This document shows, piece after piece, positions 10,261 to 19,415 of a stretch of DNA of 39,474 nt. The position numbers were made by a program, and so were the translations under genes. Origin of the DNA: Kiritimatiellia bacterium (lineage in GTDB: Bacteria; Verrucomicrobiota; Kiritimatiellia; SLAD01); the NCBI GenBank assembly GCA_007136425.1, contig SLGY01000176.1, positions 1-39,474 on the forward strand, given 5' to 3'. How positions within the stretch are numbered: position 1 is the first letter of the stretch; the number at the start of each line of letters is the position of its first letter. The notes under the pieces are model-generated. The model was given only the letters and a program-made list of their open reading frames with translations. It ran no database searches and had not been told where the DNA came from.

Positions 10261-10650
10261 GTGAAACTACGCGTCCTCATACCTTATGCGGTCTGGTTAT
10301 TGCCGGTGGGCTGGAGTGTCTGCATCTTTTTTCTACTGACTAGACGCGTGCACCGGTACGTCCCCGGCTGGCTTCCGCCCTGGGCGGATAAACCGACGCA
10401 TATGATGTTGTTCGGATCCCTGTCCCTGTTGACCTATCTCGCGTTCAGAAAAGGTTCGACCGTTACGATGAAATGGGCCGCGGGCTGCGCGTTTCTCTAT
10501 GCCACCGTGTACGGCGCGGCGATGGAAGGTTATCAGTATTACATCCCATGGCGCACCGCCGATTGGGGGGATGTCCTCGCAAATACGATCGGCGCCGCCG
10601 TCGTCTTCCTGGCGATGCTGGTCGAGCGCATACGCTGGCCCTATCCGTAG
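10261..10650 (+). CDS. VanZ-like membrane protein
   Basis: GTG start; VLIPYAVWLLPVGWSVCIFFLLTR..ADKPTHMMLFGSLSLLTYLAF...GAAMEGYQYYIPWRTADWGDVLANTIGAAV. Confidence 0.75.
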   Translation: MKLRVLIPYAVWLLPVGWSVCIFFLLTRRVHRYVPGWLPPWADKPTHMMLFGSLSLLTYLAFRKGSTVTMKWAAGCAFLYATVYGAAMEGYQYYIPWRTADWGDVLANTIGAAVVFLAMLVERIRWPYP

Positions 10651-10699
10651 CGCCGATTTCCAATCGGCGCATTGCTCCCATTGAAAATGGGAGCTACGG
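10645..10699. repeat. Double-hairpin element with outer arms CCGTAG / CTACGG; overlaps the vanZ stop codon
   Basis: GCGCCGATT-tcc-AATCGGCGC (10650-10670) and GCTCCCATT-gaa-AATGGGAGC (10674-10694), both perfect 9-bp stems. Confidence 0.75.
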
Positions 10700-10807
10700 A
10701 AGCAGGCTTAGAACATTGAGACGGGTAACAGCGTGGATGCAACGTCCAGTGATAGAATTGTTCTAAAGGGGTCGCCAATGTGCGGCGGTTGTTGTAAGGT
10801 CCTACCC

Positions 10808-11905
10808 ATGCAGAAACAAACTCCTTTATATGATAACCATGCGGCGCTCGGCGCGCGTATGGCTCCGTTTGCAGGCTGGGACATGCCGATCCAATACGCG
10901 GGCATCCTCGCTGAACACGAGCACACACGCACCCGGGCTTCGCTATTCGACACCTGCCACATGGGCGAATTCGAGATCAGCGGGCCGGGCGCCGAGGCCG
11001 ATCTCGACCGATTACTGACCCAGAACGTGGCCACCATCAAAATGAACCAGTGCCGATACGGCTTCCTACTCAAGGAAGACGGCGGCGTAATCGATGACTT
11101 GACCTGTTACCGGCTTGGACCGGACCGATTCTTTCTGGTTGTCAACGCGGGCACACTGGCAGCAGATGCCGAATGGATTCAATCGCATTTATCTCCGGAC
11201 ACCACCTTCTCAGATATGTCGCCGACCATGGCCAAACTGGATGTGCAAGGCCCGGACTCACGCGCGGAAACCGAGAAGGCCCTGGGCCGTTCCCTTCCCG
11301 ACCTGAAATTCTTCTACTGCGCAGAATGGGAGATCGACGGCATACCCTGTCTGATAAGCCGAACGGGATATACCGGGGAATGGGGTTACGAATTCTATTT
11401 CCCGGCTGAAGCAGCCGCGCGTATCTGGGAGAAACTGCTGGCTCCCGGCGCGATCAAACCCGCCGGACTCGGCGCGAGGGACACGCTGCGCCTGGAAGTC
11501 GGCTATCCGCTGTACGGGCATGAACTCGGGCCCGACCGCACCCCGGTGGCCGCCGTGAACGGCCTTTTCATGGACACGAACAAGGATTTTATCGGGCGCG
11601 CGGCCGTTTTGCGCGATCTCGAAGAAGGCGTACCGGAAAAACTCACCGCGCTGCGCCTTGAGACCAAACGCGCCGCCCGGGCGGGCGACACCGTTATCCA
11701 TGGCGATGAACCGGTCGGCGCCGTTACCAGCGGTTCCCTGGCGCCCAGCCTGAATGTCGCCGTCGCCCTCGCCTATGTCCGGTCCGACCTTTCTGAGCCC
11801 GGCCAAAAACTGGAAGTGGAAACGCGCGGAAAACGGTTACCGGCGGAAATAACCGAACTGCCCTTTTACAAAGACGGCACCGCGCGCCGCAAACCGAAGC
11901 CGTAA
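10808..11905 (+). CDS. gcvT: Aminomethyltransferase (glycine cleavage T protein family)
   Basis: QKQTPLYDNHAALGARMAPFAGWDMPIQYAGILAEHEHTRTRASLFDTCHMGEF; GLGARDTLRLEVGYPLYGHEL. Confidence 0.93.
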   Translation: MQKQTPLYDNHAALGARMAPFAGWDMPIQYAGILAEHEHTRTRASLFDTCHMGEFEISGPGAEADLDRLLTQNVATIKMNQCRYGFLLKEDGGVIDDLTCYRLGPDRFFLVVNAGTLAADAEWIQSHLSPDTTFSDMSPTMAKLDVQGPDSRAETEKALGRSLPDLKFFYCAEWEIDGIPCLISRTGYTGEWGYEFYFPAEAAARIWEKLLAPGAIKPAGLGARDTLRLEVGYPLYGHELGPDRTPVAAVNGLFMDTNKDFIGRAAVLRDLEEGVPEKLTALRLETKRAARAGDTVIHGDEPVGAVTSGSLAPSLNVAVALAYVRSDLSEPGQKLEVETRGKRLPAEITELPFYKDGTARRKPKP

Positions 11906-11943
11906 TCGTGCCCTTTAAAGGGACGAATACGTTGTTTCCATTT

Positions 11944-12699
11944 CTACCGAAACAGGTCGTCCGCCTCCGGGCGGAGCATCGATTCGGCGCGATCTTCCCC
12001 TGCCTCCCACTGCAATCCGCGTACCAGCACCGCCGGAATCCCTGCCGACTTATGCATCAGCAACCCCGCAGCGGCCGCCACCTCGTCCGCGAACGCGGGG
12101 ATCGTCGCACGTAACGGGCGGCCATGAGCGTCTTGCGTTTCGGTCAAATCCACCAAACCCGGTACGCCCGCCAAGCCGATCGCCACGTTCACCAGTCCCA
12201 TCCGCCACGGACGGCCGAACGAATCGGCGATAATCACGCCGGGCGCCGTTCCGAATCGTTGTTCCAATCCTTTCCGCAACGCGCAGGCACTGGCGTCGGG
12301 ATCTTCCGGCAACAACACCACCGACCCGCCGTCCGGCACGTTGGACTCGTCGATACCCGCGTTCGCCATAATCAGTCCGAGCCGATGCAGGCATATCAAC
12401 ACCGATTCCCGCTCCGACGTCGGCGGTTTGATGCGTAGAATCTTTCGGCTTTCCCGCAGGATCAATTCGACTTTGGCGGGATCCTTGCGCACCTCTTTTG
12501 CGAGCCGCATGGCCTCATCCGATGGGTGCACGTCTTCCAGACGGAACACGCGACCCTCGGCTTTGGATACGACTTTGTGCGCCAGCACAAGAATATCGCC
12601 CGGTTCCAGCGCCAACTCGGCACGCGCTAACGCGTCCGCGACAAACGCGGTCAGATCATCGCCCGCCCGGACTTCCGGCAGCCCCGGCAATGCGCGCAT
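11944..12699 (-). CDS. cofE: Coenzyme F420-0:L-glutamate ligase, standalone CofE
   Basis: LVLAHKVVSKAEGRVFRLEDV, TSERESVLICLHRLGLIMANAGIDESNVP, IIADSFGRPWRMGLVNVAIG; TAATG overlap with cofC; alternative start at 12723. Confidence 0.92.
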   Translation of the reverse strand: MRALPGLPEVRAGDDLTAFVADALARAELALEPGDILVLAHKVVSKAEGRVFRLEDVHPSDEAMRLAKEVRKDPAKVELILRESRKILRIKPPTSERESVLICLHRLGLIMANAGIDESNVPDGGSVVLLPEDPDASACALRKGLEQRFGTAPGVIIADSFGRPWRMGLVNVAIGLAGVPGLVDLTETQDAHGRPLRATIPAFADEVAAAAGLLMHKSAGIPAVLVRGLQWEAGEDRAESMLRPEADDLFR

Positions 12700-13352
12700 T
12701 ATAACTTCCGGGGGATGTCCCATTCTTCCAATACCTTCTTTAGCGTGTCGTTTTGTCCGTTTTGCATGAAAGCGCGCACATCGTCCGGCGTGTCCAGATC
12801 AAGCACCAGGCTGTCGAGGCGGACAACCGAGCAGGGCACCCCCTTTTCGCGCGCCTGCGCCATATAATCGGGAAAAGAACGATCGCCGAAACGAAATCGC
12901 AACACATCGGGCGGCGTGGTCAGAATCGCATTGGTCCCGTCGTCGCCCGTGGCTGGACATAAGATCACCGAGGGATCGGGCCGTTCCCGCGTCAGTAGAT
13001 CGCGAATTTCTGCGGCATCCAGACCCGCCATATCCCCGGGAATGACTACCTGCGAACGGAAACCTTGCGCCCCGCTCCAAGCGGTTGCTTTTTCCACGGC
13101 GGCGGTTTCCCCCTCGGAAGCCTCTTCGCGCAATACGGAGAAACCTTCCTCTTCCGCACGGCCCGCCACGCGTTCCGAATCCGTCACGACCAGGATATGA
13201 GCAATGGACGTGAAATCCTTGAAGAAGGAAAAGGTCTGCTCAATAAGCATCAAGGCCAGGGCGCGACGCTGGTCCGGGGTCAATAAGGCCGCTAAACGCT
13301 CCTTCGCCTTCATCGGGTCTTTGATCGGCAATACGATGTTGATATCTTTCAT
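12699..13352 (-). CDS. cofC: 2-phospho-L-lactate (or PEP/3-PG) guanylyltransferase CofC/FbiD
   Basis: MKDINIVLPIKDPMKAKERLAALLTPDQRRALALMLIEQT, IPGDMAGLDAAEIRDLL, GDDGTNAIL. Confidence 0.9.
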   Translation of the reverse strand: MKDINIVLPIKDPMKAKERLAALLTPDQRRALALMLIEQTFSFFKDFTSIAHILVVTDSERVAGRAEEEGFSVLREEASEGETAAVEKATAWSGAQGFRSQVVIPGDMAGLDAAEIRDLLTRERPDPSVILCPATGDDGTNAILTTPPDVLRFRFGDRSFPDYMAQAREKGVPCSVVRLDSLVLDLDTPDDVRAFMQNGQNDTLKKVLEEWDIPRKL

Positions 13353-13443
13353 ATTCCTGCCGGCTTAAACTTCCATCCCGCACCTTCTCCCTGATGGAGC
13401 AGGGCGCTACTCAAACTTATCCCAAAACTCGGCTGCCGTGCGC

Positions 13444-13499
13444 TGAACGTCGAACATCGAACATTGGACGTTCAACGTTGAATGTTGGACGTTGGACGT
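13444..13499. repeat. Eight tandem degenerate heptamers (consensus about TGRAYRT)
   Basis: tgaacgt cgaacat cgaacat tggacgt tcaacgt tgaatgt tggacgt tggacgt. Confidence 0.8.
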
Positions 13500-13529
13500 T
13501 CGCTCCCTCTTCTCCGCGATGCGAGGACA

Positions 13530-14492
13530 TCACCGAGCGCGAACACCCGCACCCCACTCCGCAATTTCCCCTGCCAAACGTACACGGTCCTCTTTGCTCT
13601 GCATCACGGTGCGCGTCGTCTTCACCTTCAAACCCATCTCTTCCAGTTCGGCTCTGTGCGCGCGATCCGCTTCGTCGATCACGATCGCATCGATCAACCC
13701 GTCATAATATTTCGCCACACCTAGCGCGTCCGAAGAAAACCCTTTTGCCCGCATCATACGGTCCGACGGTCCTTTCAAAGATTGCCCGCCGATCAGCGGG
13801 CATACGGCGACCCGGAACGTCGACGCTGCGGCTAACGCATTCCTTACACCGTCAACCGCCAGAATCGGTCCGATACTGGCCACCGGATTGCTTGGCGCAA
13901 CGACAATCAGGCTCGCCGTCCCTATGGCGTCCAACACTTCCGGCGTGGCCTGCGCCGTGTCGGCGCCGTCAAACCACACATCGCGCGGTTCCGGCCGGCA
14001 ACGCGCTTTCAGGTAATAGGCCTGAAAGTTCATCGCGCCTTCGTCCGTTTCGACCATCGTCTGCAGGAACTCGTCGGTGGGCGGCATGACCCGCGCGCCA
14101 GATACACCGAGTCGGCGCGCGATGTCGGACGCAATCACGGTCGGGCGCACTCCGGCACGGCGCTGTTTCGTGCGATAGATATGCGTGGCCAGATCGAGGT
14201 CGCCGAGATTCATCCACGTATCTTCGCCAAGACGATTGAGCATCTCGATCGTCCGAAACGTATCACCCTCGATCCCCCACCCTTTCTCATCATCAACGAT
14301 ACCGGCCAGCGTGTACGTGACGATATCGAGGTCCGGCGAGATCCACAACCCGTGCTGTTCCACGTCGTCGCCAGTATTGCCGATGATGTCAAGGGGCCGG
14401 CCCGGCTCAAGCCGGGCGAAGCCGTCCACCAGCTTCGCCCCGCCCACTCCGCCGGAAAACAACAGCACACTCGAAGAGTCGTCCTGGCTCAT
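13530..14492 (-). CDS. cofD: 2-phospho-L-lactate transferase CofD/FbiA
   Basis: VLLFSGGVGGAKLVDGFARL, IIGNTGDDVEQHGLWISPDLDIVTYTLAGI, VAPSNPVASIGPIL, CPLIGGQSLKGPSDRMM. Confidence 0.93.
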   Translation of the reverse strand: MSQDDSSSVLLFSGGVGGAKLVDGFARLEPGRPLDIIGNTGDDVEQHGLWISPDLDIVTYTLAGIVDDEKGWGIEGDTFRTIEMLNRLGEDTWMNLGDLDLATHIYRTKQRRAGVRPTVIASDIARRLGVSGARVMPPTDEFLQTMVETDEGAMNFQAYYLKARCRPEPRDVWFDGADTAQATPEVLDAIGTASLIVVAPSNPVASIGPILAVDGVRNALAAASTFRVAVCPLIGGQSLKGPSDRMMRAKGFSSDALGVAKYYDGLIDAIVIDEADRAHRAELEEMGLKVKTTRTVMQSKEDRVRLAGEIAEWGAGVRAR

Positions 14493-14555
14493 ATAAGAAG
14501 GACTCCCGGTACCGCCCGACCCTGTTCCGCCGATCGCTCGGCGCCGGTCGAGTGC

Positions 14556-15563
14556 TTAGTTGACCGCAAAGGTATCGATCATCAGTTGCACGTCGTCCGC
14601 CATCGGATAGAGGATCGGACAGGTACAGCCGTGATCGATGTATTCCTGGACCTTCTTCTTCGCCTGTTCCGGCGTACCGCTCGCGGAGATTCGATCCACC
14701 AGATCGTCCGGCACATATTGCATGGCCTTTTCGACCTGCTCTTTCGTCGCCGGCCAACCCAGGGTCTCCTGAATCTTATCCACGACTTCTTGAGGCGTGT
14801 TGCTGGCCTTGGCGATATGCGGCTGTTGCGCCAGATACTGGGTCAAGAGCCACTTGGCCGCATAACGCGCCTTGTTCTCGTCATGATCCACGGAGCAAAC
14901 GATCAATTGCGGACGATCAATGTCGTCCAGCGATCGACCCGCCTTCTTCGCCCCCTTTTCGAGCAGCTCCATCGCCTTAACGTTGTAGTCCGGCGATACG
15001 CAGTAATTGAGGCAGGCGCCATCCGCGATTTCACCCGTCATCTCCATCATCTTGGGTCCCGTGGCCCCGATCATGATCGGGACGTTGCGGGGATCCGTGT
15101 TGCCGTGCACCACGTCCAGCTTGATCCCGTTGACTTTGTGAAAGTCGCCATCAAACGTCACCGTTTCCATATTCAACAGGCGCCGCAACACTTCCACCGT
15201 CTCGCGCATGGCCTTGAGAGGCCGGCTGCGATCGACCCCGACGTTCTTCGCCAGCGGATCCCACCACGCGCCGATACCGCAAATGACGCGATTAGGCGCC
15301 AGATCGTCAAGCGTCAGAAACGTCGAGGCCAACAACCCGATGTTCCGCGTCCAGTTGTTGATCACGCCGGATCCGACTTTCAAGTTCTTCGTGGTCGCGG
15401 CAAACGCCGCCATGGGCACGATCGCATCGCGTACCAGACGCGATTCCGCCTGCCACACGGCCTCGAATCCCTTCGATTCGGCGTATTGACAATATTTGAT
15501 TCCGTCCTGCAGGGAGTGCTTGTCCTGTAGATAAAGGGCCATCCGTTTCTTTTCCGCGCTCAT
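14556..15563 (-). CDS. LLM-class F420-dependent oxidoreductase (methylene-H4MPT reductase-like)
   Basis: [106 protein letters not shown]. Confidence 0.85.
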   Translation of the reverse strand: MSAEKKRMALYLQDKHSLQDGIKYCQYAESKGFEAVWQAESRLVRDAIVPMAAFAATTKNLKVGSGVINNWTRNIGLLASTFLTLDDLAPNRVICGIGAWWDPLAKNVGVDRSRPLKAMRETVEVLRRLLNMETVTFDGDFHKVNGIKLDVVHGNTDPRNVPIMIGATGPKMMEMTGEIADGACLNYCVSPDYNVKAMELLEKGAKKAGRSLDDIDRPQLIVCSVDHDENKARYAAKWLLTQYLAQQPHIAKASNTPQEVVDKIQETLGWPATKEQVEKAMQYVPDDLVDRISASGTPEQAKKKVQEYIDHGCTCPILYPMADDVQLMIDTFAVN

Positions 15564-15699
15564 GTCATTGTCCTTTCTGTAATGTGTTCGACTCTATTGT
15601 GATCGTTTCTCATCCCATACGGAGCTTCCGCGTCCGGTGATACGCCGGACCGTCCATACCCGGCCCTGGAAGCGGGGCCGTTCCATGCCAGCACCATCC

Positions 15700-16983
15700 T
15701 CACCCCTCCATCGCCAGGGCCCCAGACCCCTTCCGCGAACCGGCCACCCGGTCCACCGCCTGCGCCTGAATCTCGTTGCGACCGACAAGCGGATCGTAGT
15801 CATCCGGATCATGGTCGTCGTATCGTTCCAACACCTCGTACAGCGTATTGCGACGCACCGGATCACGACCCGCTGCGCGAATGATCCGCACCATCTCCGC
15901 CGGCGTGATCTCTTGGCCGTGCGGCGCACCGGACGCTCGTGAAATGCTTTCGTTCATCAAGGTCCCGCCCAGATCGTTCACCCCGTACGACAGGATCTCG
16001 CGCGCAAGTTCCGGACCCATCTTGACCCACGACACCTGCACGTTGTCGATCCAACCATGCAGCATGAGCCGCGCGACGGCATGTACGCGAATGTTCTCGT
16101 CATAGGTCGGCCCGGGCCGCGATTCGCCATCGCGGAATATCGGGGAATCATAATGAATGAAACCCAACGGCACGAACTCCGTGAAGCCGCCGGTCTCGCG
16201 CTGGATCGAGCGTAACAATGCCATGTGCTGCGCCCAATGCCGCGGCTCATCTACGTGTCCGTACATCATGGTGGATGTGGTCGGCAGCCCGTTCGCGTGC
16301 GCCGCCTTGATGATTCGCACCCATTCATCGGCCGTAAGCTTGTCCTGGGTCAGCTTCTTGCGCACTTCCACATCCAGGATCTCCGCCGCCGTGCCCGGCA
16401 TCGAGCCCAATCCGTGCTCCATGAGATCACGAATGAACGACTCCGGCGAACAACGCTGCTTCTTTGCGCCGAACCAGATTTCAAACGGGGAGAAGGCATG
16501 AATATGCATCTCCGGCACACGTTCCTTGATGGCGATGAGGATGTTCCGGTAATGATCGCCCTTGATTCGGGGATGAAGGCCGCCCTGAATGCACACCTCC
16601 GTCGCGCCCCGCCGCCAAGCCTCTTCCGCGCGCCGCGCAATCTCTTCAAAAGGCAATAGCTCCGCGTCCGGATCCTCCATGCGCTTGTGAAAATTGCAGA
16701 ACCGGCAGCCCATGTAACAGACGTTGGTGAAATTGATGTTGCGCGTGACGACAAACGACACCGCATCACCTACCGTGCGATGGCGGACGATGTCGGCGGT
16801 CTTCAGCAGCGCGGCCAGTTCCTCGCCCTGCGAATGAAAGAGGCGCTCGCCTTCGTCCGCTGTAAGCGCTCCGCCCGTCAACGGTTTCTCGAGAGTACGC
16901 GCCACATCCGAATCTATGCGCTTGAACAACGACTCGACGTCGGCGATGCCCTCATCCAGGTTTTGTCGATTGTGCGTAATCAC
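15700..16983 (-). CDS. cofH: FO synthase subunit CofH, radical SAM
   Basis: FVVTRNINFTNVCYMGCRFCNFHKR (CxxxCxxC), EVCIQGGLHPRIKGDHY, IHAFSPFEI, MMYGHVDEPRHWAQHMALLR. Confidence 0.92.
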   Translation of the reverse strand: MITHNRQNLDEGIADVESLFKRIDSDVARTLEKPLTGGALTADEGERLFHSQGEELAALLKTADIVRHRTVGDAVSFVVTRNINFTNVCYMGCRFCNFHKRMEDPDAELLPFEEIARRAEEAWRRGATEVCIQGGLHPRIKGDHYRNILIAIKERVPEMHIHAFSPFEIWFGAKKQRCSPESFIRDLMEHGLGSMPGTAAEILDVEVRKKLTQDKLTADEWVRIIKAAHANGLPTTSTMMYGHVDEPRHWAQHMALLRSIQRETGGFTEFVPLGFIHYDSPIFRDGESRPGPTYDENIRVHAVARLMLHGWIDNVQVSWVKMGPELAREILSYGVNDLGGTLMNESISRASGAPHGQEITPAEMVRIIRAAGRDPVRRNTLYEVLERYDDHDPDDYDPLVGRNEIQAQAVDRVAGSRKGSGALAMEG

Positions 16984-17092
16984 GCGGGTTTTCAGGGTTC
17001 AGTGTTCAGCAAAGAGAACATTCCATGTTCGGCTTGACCGAAGGAGTCCTATTCTTCGCGTCCTCCTGTTAAACATCTTTGCAAGCTTCTGT

Positions 17093-18265
17093 TCAAACCA
17101 AGCATTGAACCGCAGCGAGACCATCGTGTCTAGCGATTTCATCGAGCGGCCCGCGCATATCCGGGGCAATGAATCGGTCGGGATCGTTCAAGTAGTTCGG
17201 ATATACGGTCAACCGTTCCTGCAAAGAGCATCCTTCCTGTTCGGTGACTTCCCGTAAGCGCGCGATCTGCGGCCAGGCGCGTTCGGGGTTGATGAAGTCC
17301 CGGGTCAACGGGGAAACGCCGCCCCAATCATTGATCCCCGCGCGCACGTACGGGCCGAACGCTTCTTCCAGATTCGGCGGCGCCTGCAGGCTGATCCCCG
17401 GATCGAGCACCAACCGCGCCGCAGCCAGCGTGCGCAACATGTCTTCCTGCGTCGGCTCCGGATGGTGCGCCATCGGAATGTCCGGTTTGGCTCGGAAATT
17501 CTGCACGATGACTTCCTGAATATGGCCGTACTTCCGGTGAATCTCGTTGATCGCCAGCAGGGACTCGATCCGTTCCTCCCACGTCTCGCCGATACCGATG
17601 AGTATCCCGGTCGTGAACGGCACGCCGAGTTTGCCCGCGCGTTCCAGCGTGCGCAGACGTTGCACCGGTACCTTGTCGGGGCAAGCGTGGTGCGGCATGC
17701 CCTTTTGGGTCAGGCGCCGGCTGACGTTCTCCACCATGATCCCCATGCTGCCGGTCACGCGTTTGAGCCGGGCCAGCTCTTCTTCGTTCATCGTGCCCGG
17801 GTTCGCGTGCGGGATCAGTCCCGTCTCGCGCACAACCCGCTCGCACATATCGCGCAGGTAATCGATGGTCCGCGTATAACCGAGTTCGGCCAGCGCGTCG
17901 CGCGCTTCCTGATACCGCAACTCGGGTTTTTCTCCGAGGCTGAACAACGCCTCCTTGCAACCGAGCGCCCGGCCCTGTCGCGCCACGGTCAACACTTCGT
18001 CCGGCGCCATATAGCGCGCGAGCGGCGAGCCGGGACGACGGACGAACGTGCAATACCCGCAATCATCGCGGCACAGGTGGGTCAGGGGGATGAAGACCTT
18101 GCGCGAATACGTAACCGTGCGCCCCCAATGCCGGTCCCGCAAGGCGGCGGCTTCGCCCATCAGCTCCTCCAGAGCCCGGCGCGCCAAGTCATCGATGAAC
18201 GGCCCGGAAGCCCGTTCTGTTACACCCTCCGCTTCATGACTTCGCCGCGGCGTTCGGGAACGCAT
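17093..18265 (-). CDS. cofG: FO synthase subunit CofG, radical SAM
   Basis: TYSRKVFIPLTHLCRDDCGYCTFVR (CxxxCxxC), ALFSLGEKPELRY, GLIPHANPGTMNEEE, PNLEEAFGPYVRAGINDWGGVSPLTRDFINPERAWP. Confidence 0.93.
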   Translation of the reverse strand: MRSRTPRRSHEAEGVTERASGPFIDDLARRALEELMGEAAALRDRHWGRTVTYSRKVFIPLTHLCRDDCGYCTFVRRPGSPLARYMAPDEVLTVARQGRALGCKEALFSLGEKPELRYQEARDALAELGYTRTIDYLRDMCERVVRETGLIPHANPGTMNEEELARLKRVTGSMGIMVENVSRRLTQKGMPHHACPDKVPVQRLRTLERAGKLGVPFTTGILIGIGETWEERIESLLAINEIHRKYGHIQEVIVQNFRAKPDIPMAHHPEPTQEDMLRTLAAARLVLDPGISLQAPPNLEEAFGPYVRAGINDWGGVSPLTRDFINPERAWPQIARLREVTEQEGCSLQERLTVYPNYLNDPDRFIAPDMRGPLDEIARHDGLAAVQCLV

Positions 18266-18267
18266 AA

Positions 18268-19263
18268 TTACTTTCTGAGCGCGGGAATGATCTCGTTGAC
18301 GTAGGTTTCCACAATCTTCTCTTCTTCTTCGCACATCAGATAGATTACAAACTGGTTCAAGCCCACGTCGCGCAACGCCTTGAGCTTCTCAATCTGCATC
18401 TCCGCCGGACCGAGCACGGAAAAGCTGTCGACCACGTCCGACGTGACCCAGTCAAGATGATCGGAATCCTTGTCGGCGTGCTGCTTGTAATCATAGCCCG
18501 TCCGTCCCTCGATGGCCTTGAGCAGATTGTCCGGGACTCCGATGGATTGGTTCTTGATCAGATCGGCAATGTGATTGCCCACCATGCCGGGAAACCAGCG
18601 ACACTGTTCGCGGCATTTATCCAGATCGTCGGATACAAAAACCGGCGCGGCAGCCATGTATTGAATCTCAGACGGATCACGCCCCACCTCTTCGGCGCCG
18701 GCCTTGACCTGGTCGATGAACCAGGTGATCAGGCTCGGCTCGGCGATCTGCAACACAATCCCATCCGCTAACGGCGCGCACGCCCGCAACACCTTTGGTC
18801 CGTAGCCGGCAAGCCACATGGGCAGTTTATAGTCCGGATTCGCCCACGGCAATTGCACGTCCACGCCGTCCACCTGTACCGTGCCGCCTTCGGCCAGGGT
18901 CTTGAGATCCTCCGAATACTGCATCATCCGCTTGATGGTCGTGGGCGGCTTGCCCATCATCCGGCGCGAACTGTCTCCGCGCCCCATGCCGCAAACCATA
19001 CGCCCTTCGGACACGATATTCAGCGTGGCAAAAATGCTGGCCGCCAGATCCACCGAGCGCGGGCCGGGATTGGTGACGAGCGGGCCGAGCTTTACACGCT
19101 TGGTGTTCGCCGCGATCACGCCCAGCATGTTAAAGGCTTCCTTCCACAATACGTGCGAATCAAAGGTCCAGACGTAGTCGAATCCGCCCTCCTCCGCCGT
19201 CTGCGCGAGACGAATGGTGCGTTGGACGTCAATATCCCCCTTGAAGCAGATGCCAAATTCCAT
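18268..19263 (-). CDS. LLM-class F420-dependent oxidoreductase
   Basis: MEFGICFKGDIDVQRTIRLAQTAEEGGFDYVWTFDSHVLWKEAFNMLGVIAANTKRVKLGPLVTNPGPRSVDLAASIFATLN; abuts cofG. Confidence 0.87.
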   Translation of the reverse strand: MEFGICFKGDIDVQRTIRLAQTAEEGGFDYVWTFDSHVLWKEAFNMLGVIAANTKRVKLGPLVTNPGPRSVDLAASIFATLNIVSEGRMVCGMGRGDSSRRMMGKPPTTIKRMMQYSEDLKTLAEGGTVQVDGVDVQLPWANPDYKLPMWLAGYGPKVLRACAPLADGIVLQIAEPSLITWFIDQVKAGAEEVGRDPSEIQYMAAAPVFVSDDLDKCREQCRWFPGMVGNHIADLIKNQSIGVPDNLLKAIEGRTGYDYKQHADKDSDHLDWVTSDVVDSFSVLGPAEMQIEKLKALRDVGLNQFVIYLMCEEEEKIVETYVNEIIPALRK

Positions 19264-19415
19264 GAGAAGACCTTCCTTGTTATTCCAATGGGTTACTCCG
19301 CTGTTCCTCCAAGCAAACCATAGAGTATCAATCAAGCCCCCCATCACGTCAATACGGAAGTCAGCGCAGGGATATGGCCCTTGTCCCGCCGCACGAGTTG
19401 TCGTATCCTTTCCGT

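Noticed and set aside
15629-15655. Small hairpin GTCCGG-tgatacg-CCGGAC between cofH and the LLM gene
   Set aside because: Short 6-bp stem without U-tract; expected by chance in GC-rich sequence
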